Assembly: GCA_007128555.1 (NCBI GenBank)
Contig: SKXF01000242.1
Coordinates: 1 to 7,973, forward strand
Direction of reading: 5' to 3'
From: Clostridia bacterium
Lineage (GTDB): Bacteria > Bacillota_E > SLMV01 > PUMD01
DNA length: 7,973 bases
In this document: positions 6,022 to 7,973 of the stretch, piece by piece
Layout: every line of letters starts with the position of its first letter
Numbering within the stretch: position 1 is the stretch's first letter
Notes under the pieces: generated by a model
Seen by the model: only the letters and a program-made list of their open reading frames with translations
Told to the model about the DNA's origin: nothing
Databases searched by the model: none
Position numbers and translations under genes: made by a program

Positions 6022-6810
6022 ATGACCGCGAACGATATTGACACCCGAGAACTTTACGAGGGAGTTCGGGAAGCTTCCGTGGTCTGGATGGCTCTCTTCG
6101 GTGTTCTCATTGGAGTGGCCTCGTTGGTACCCATCTTCCCTTATGTTGGCGGTGGAGGGTATGTCCCGCTGCTGGTGCCTCTCGCGGCCATAGCGCCGCT
6201 GTTGCTTGGGCCTGCCGTTGGCATAACGGCTGCCGTGATAGGATCGATGATCGGCCTATTCATAGCACCGGCTGCTTTCCCCCTTGGGTTGTTGGACGTT
6301 CTGGTGACCGGGATCTCGCCTGGGCTCTTGGTGGCGCTGGTCGTCAACAACGATCGCTACGGGAGGCTCACGGTCGTCATCTATGCGGTACTGGCCGCCT
6401 TCTGCTTTCTGTTTCCCTTTTACATCCCGGGAGCGCTAGCCGGTTTCGCGCAGCCGCCGGAGCCCCTACATTTCCTGCTGGGTGCCCTGTACTGGCTCAT
6501 CCCATTGGTCATCGCTGCCACTCGCTTCGGACGCGAGGTTGTGCCGCACTGGGTCCGTTCGAGGGACAGGAGGCAGAAGTACTTCGGCATCTTCATCAGC
6601 ATCTTCTGTGGCCTTCTGATATGGTGGATACTCTGGACTAGGCCCTACTGGTACCTGTTCCGTTACCCCGCAGCTCTCGGGGTCGCCACATTCATAAGTT
6701 ACACCTGGTGGGTGCCGACGCTCTCGCTGATCACCACTGCCATAGCAATACCCATTCTGGAGGCTCTCGAACGCAGCGATCTGCCCAGGGTTCAGAGGGC
6801 CCTGTGGTAG
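6022..6810 (+). CDS. Multi-pass membrane protein, ECF-transporter S-component-like
   Basis: The protein has 262 residues and starts at ATG 6022, six bases after a near-perfect AGGAGGT (6009-6015). About seven or eight hydrophobic segments are visible: roughly 21-42, 48-65, 67-86, 91-108, 116-140, 149-166, 187-206 and 216-247. After helix one comes a glycine-rich turn, FPYVGGGGYVPL, then LGPAVGITAAVIGSMIGLFIAP, then PLGLLDVLVTG. This alternation of small-residue helices and G-x-x-x-G-like packing resembles the substrate-binding (S) subunits of energy-coupling-factor vitamin and metal transporters. There is no signal peptide and no catalytic motif. The EcfA ATPases and EcfT are not nearby; shared ECF modules are often encoded elsewhere, so an orphan S gene is possible. 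It is longer than the usual S subunit (about 180-200 residues) and has extra aromatic-rich helices at the C terminus (WWILWTRPYWYLFRYP). The membrane location is firm. The transporter class is a tentative resemblance, and the substrate is unknown. Confidence 0.7.
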   Translation: MTANDIDTRELYEGVREASVVWMALFGVLIGVASLVPIFPYVGGGGYVPLLVPLAAIAPLLLGPAVGITAAVIGSMIGLFIAPAAFPLGLLDVLVTGISPGLLVALVVNNDRYGRLTVVIYAVLAAFCFLFPFYIPGALAGFAQPPEPLHFLLGALYWLIPLVIAATRFGREVVPHWVRSRDRRQKYFGIFISIFCGLLIWWILWTRPYWYLFRYPAALGVATFISYTWWVPTLSLITTAIAIPILEALERSDLPRVQRALW

Positions 6811-6997
6811 TAGCGGGATGGACGCCCTGATCAGAGGACTGCGATGCGTGCCGCTAATATAACGTACGAAGTACTCGACCCTCAGCAGCAGGACACCGGT
6901 GCTTCCACTCCGGGGTGATCCTCATTCCATGGGATCATCGTCATGACAACAGAAGGCCGTGGCAGGGCCTGGATAGGTATCAATGCTTGCATTGCGA

Positions 6998-7654
6998 TCA
7001 GGTGCCGGACAGGGGTGTCAGAACGTCCGGAGAATCATTCCGTGCTGAGTTGACCCGGTTCGAGATGGGATACATCACCATCTGCTCGGAACGATAGGGT
7101 ATTAGCAAGCTCTTCAACGTCGGGTGATCCGCTTCATCATCAAGCCACACCGACTCGGCGGTTTTCGGTAGTGCGACAGGCATGCGGTTATGGATGGGAC
7201 GAATGGCTGCATTGGGCGCTGTGGTAATGATAGCAGCGGAGTTGATCGTATCACCGCTGGGTGATGTCCAGGTTTCCCACAGCCCGGCAAAGGCAAACAC
7301 CTCTCGGTTCTTGAGAGTGATGCGGTAGGGTTGCTTGCGCTTTTCTTCCTTCTTCCATTCATAGAAGCCATCCGCAGGAATCAGGCATCTGCGTCTGCGA
7401 AAGCTTTGCTTGAAGCTGGGCTTCTGGTCGACGGTCTCGGCTCGTGCGTTGATGATTCCGGCGAATCCTGCCCTGGACCAGGAGGGCATCAAGCCCCAGC
7501 GCAGTTGACGAGCCTGGTAACCGTCATCATTGATGATCGCGAGGATGGCCTGGGAGGGAGCGATATTGTAACGTGGCATGATATCGGCCGGGAGATCAAC
7601 TCGGTACTCGTTCATCAGTTCGGGTAGATTGAAGAGGGAGAAGCGACCACACAT
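6998..7654 (-). CDS. SRAP-family abasic-site processing protein (YedK/HMCES)
   Basis: The protein has 218 residues from ATG 7654. SRAP proteins form a stable DNA-protein crosslink with abasic sites in single-stranded DNA, shielding them at replication forks. The catalytic Cys must be residue 2, exposed after removal of Met1, and the sequence begins MCGRF, which fixes the start. Other family motifs follow in order: PRYNIAP (Asn30), RWGLMPSW (52-59), NARAET (69-74), RCLIPADGFYEW (Glu99), FAGLWE (122-127), TTAPN (144-148), IHNRMP (His155), and a C-terminal PISNRVN. Cys2, Asn30, Glu99 and His155 match the residues known to be needed in YedK/HMCES. The frame stays open for 103 codons upstream, but that stretch looks random and would bury Cys2. 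The gene converges with the membrane-protein gene and seems to be a single transcription unit. The family and probable activity are secure. Confidence 0.95.
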   Translation of the reverse strand: MCGRFSLFNLPELMNEYRVDLPADIMPRYNIAPSQAILAIINDDGYQARQLRWGLMPSWSRAGFAGIINARAETVDQKPSFKQSFRRRRCLIPADGFYEWKKEEKRKQPYRITLKNREVFAFAGLWETWTSPSGDTINSAAIITTAPNAAIRPIHNRMPVALPKTAESVWLDDEADHPTLKSLLIPYRSEQMVMYPISNRVNSARNDSPDVLTPLSGT

Positions 7655-7973
7655 TATTTTCACTCCAATCGAAAGGATAAGGTGATATCTCTCAATCAGG
7701 CTACGGGATTTTGATGGGATGAGCAAGGCAGCGTCCTTGCGAGTCGGCGCCAGGCTCCTATTCTGGCCCGCATCATTCGCAGTCTCCATGGGATCCATCC
7801 AGGGCCCACCCTCTTGCCATGATCCATGCACGACCGCGGGTCCCCTTCCCGGCGTGTTCCGGTGCGGATGGACCGGCATAGGACATAATCCCGATATCCT
7901 GAGGCATGACGGCGGGGTCACAGTCGGCGAGGGTCGGGGCCTGCTGGACGCTGGAGGATTCACCCCTCTTGAC
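7655..7973. other. Region upstream of the SRAP gene, mostly without recognised genes
   Basis: A partial palindrome, GTGATATC, lies at 7682-7689, 27 bases before the SRAP start. A weak promoter, TTGCTC-17 bases-TAGCCT, can be read on the minus strand further upstream. A minus-strand frame is open from the window edge to a stop at 7773-7775 (66 codons, G or C at about two thirds of third positions). It could be the end of a neighbouring gene, but I recognise no family in it, for example in PQDIGIMSYAGPSAPEHAG. No other gene is supported. Confidence 0.35.
7663..7666 (-). promoter_or_regulatory. Ribosome binding site of the SRAP gene
   Basis: Read on the minus strand, GGAG lies eight bases before ATG 7654. 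It supports the Met-Cys start over the much longer open frame that begins near 7963. Confidence 0.6.

Noticed and set aside
6916..6937. Inverted repeat TGATCC/GGATCA between the membrane-protein and SRAP genes
   Set aside because: Only six pairs with a ten-base loop and no T-run on either side; too weak to call a terminator.
7655..7963. A 103-residue N-terminal extension of the SRAP protein
   Set aside because: SRAP activity needs Cys at position 2 after Met removal; a ribosome site precedes ATG 7654, and the extension is low-complexity and unrelated.

Overview
This window looks like a piece of chromosome from an anaerobic, moderately GC-rich bacterium. The evidence is an oxygen-sensitive glycyl radical enzyme with its radical-SAM activase, strong GGAGG-type ribosome binding sites, one GTG start, and long non-coding gaps of about 0.4-0.6 kb. 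No rRNA, tRNA, CRISPR array or complete mobile element is visible. The phylum cannot be fixed from the sequence; anaerobic Firmicutes, Deltaproteobacteria-like groups or Spirochaetes would all fit.

Positions 1-2791 (+ strand) hold the end of a glycyl radical enzyme activase. Five bases later comes a complete glycyl radical enzyme that closely resembles trans-4-hydroxy-L-proline dehydratase (HypD). The pair forms one translation-coupled unit in which the activase makes the glycyl radical on the dehydratase. The expected product is delta1-pyrroline-5-carboxylate, but no pyrroline-5-carboxylate reductase gene is present here.

Positions 2792-3383 are a gene-free gap between convergent genes, with several GC-rich hairpins. 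Position 3384-4016 (- strand) encodes a predicted lipoprotein with a C-terminal two-helix domain resembling DUF6199, preceded by a good sigma70-type promoter at 4061-4089. It diverges from 4414-5574 (+ strand), a lysine 6-dehydrogenase/saccharopine dehydrogenase-like NAD(P) oxidoreductase of 386 residues.

Positions 5575-6021 are non-coding. They hold a hairpin, a 21-bp-period direct repeat that may be a mobile-element remnant, and a palindromic motif. Position 6022-6810 (+ strand) encodes a multi-pass membrane protein reminiscent of ECF-transporter substrate-binding (S) components, without ATPase or EcfT partners nearby. Position 6998-7654 (- strand) encodes an SRAP-family (YedK/HMCES) abasic-site DNA-protein crosslinking protein with all catalytic residues.

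Nothing here is clearly a new multi-gene system. The most useful leads are: a nearly identical palindromic motif (TTGTGAYATCACGT) upstream of both the dehydrogenase and membrane-protein genes, with a weaker version before the SRAP gene; the HypD-like enzyme with an Ala in place of the Thr recalled for HypD next to its catalytic Cys-Val-Glu; and the orphan membrane and lipoprotein genes.
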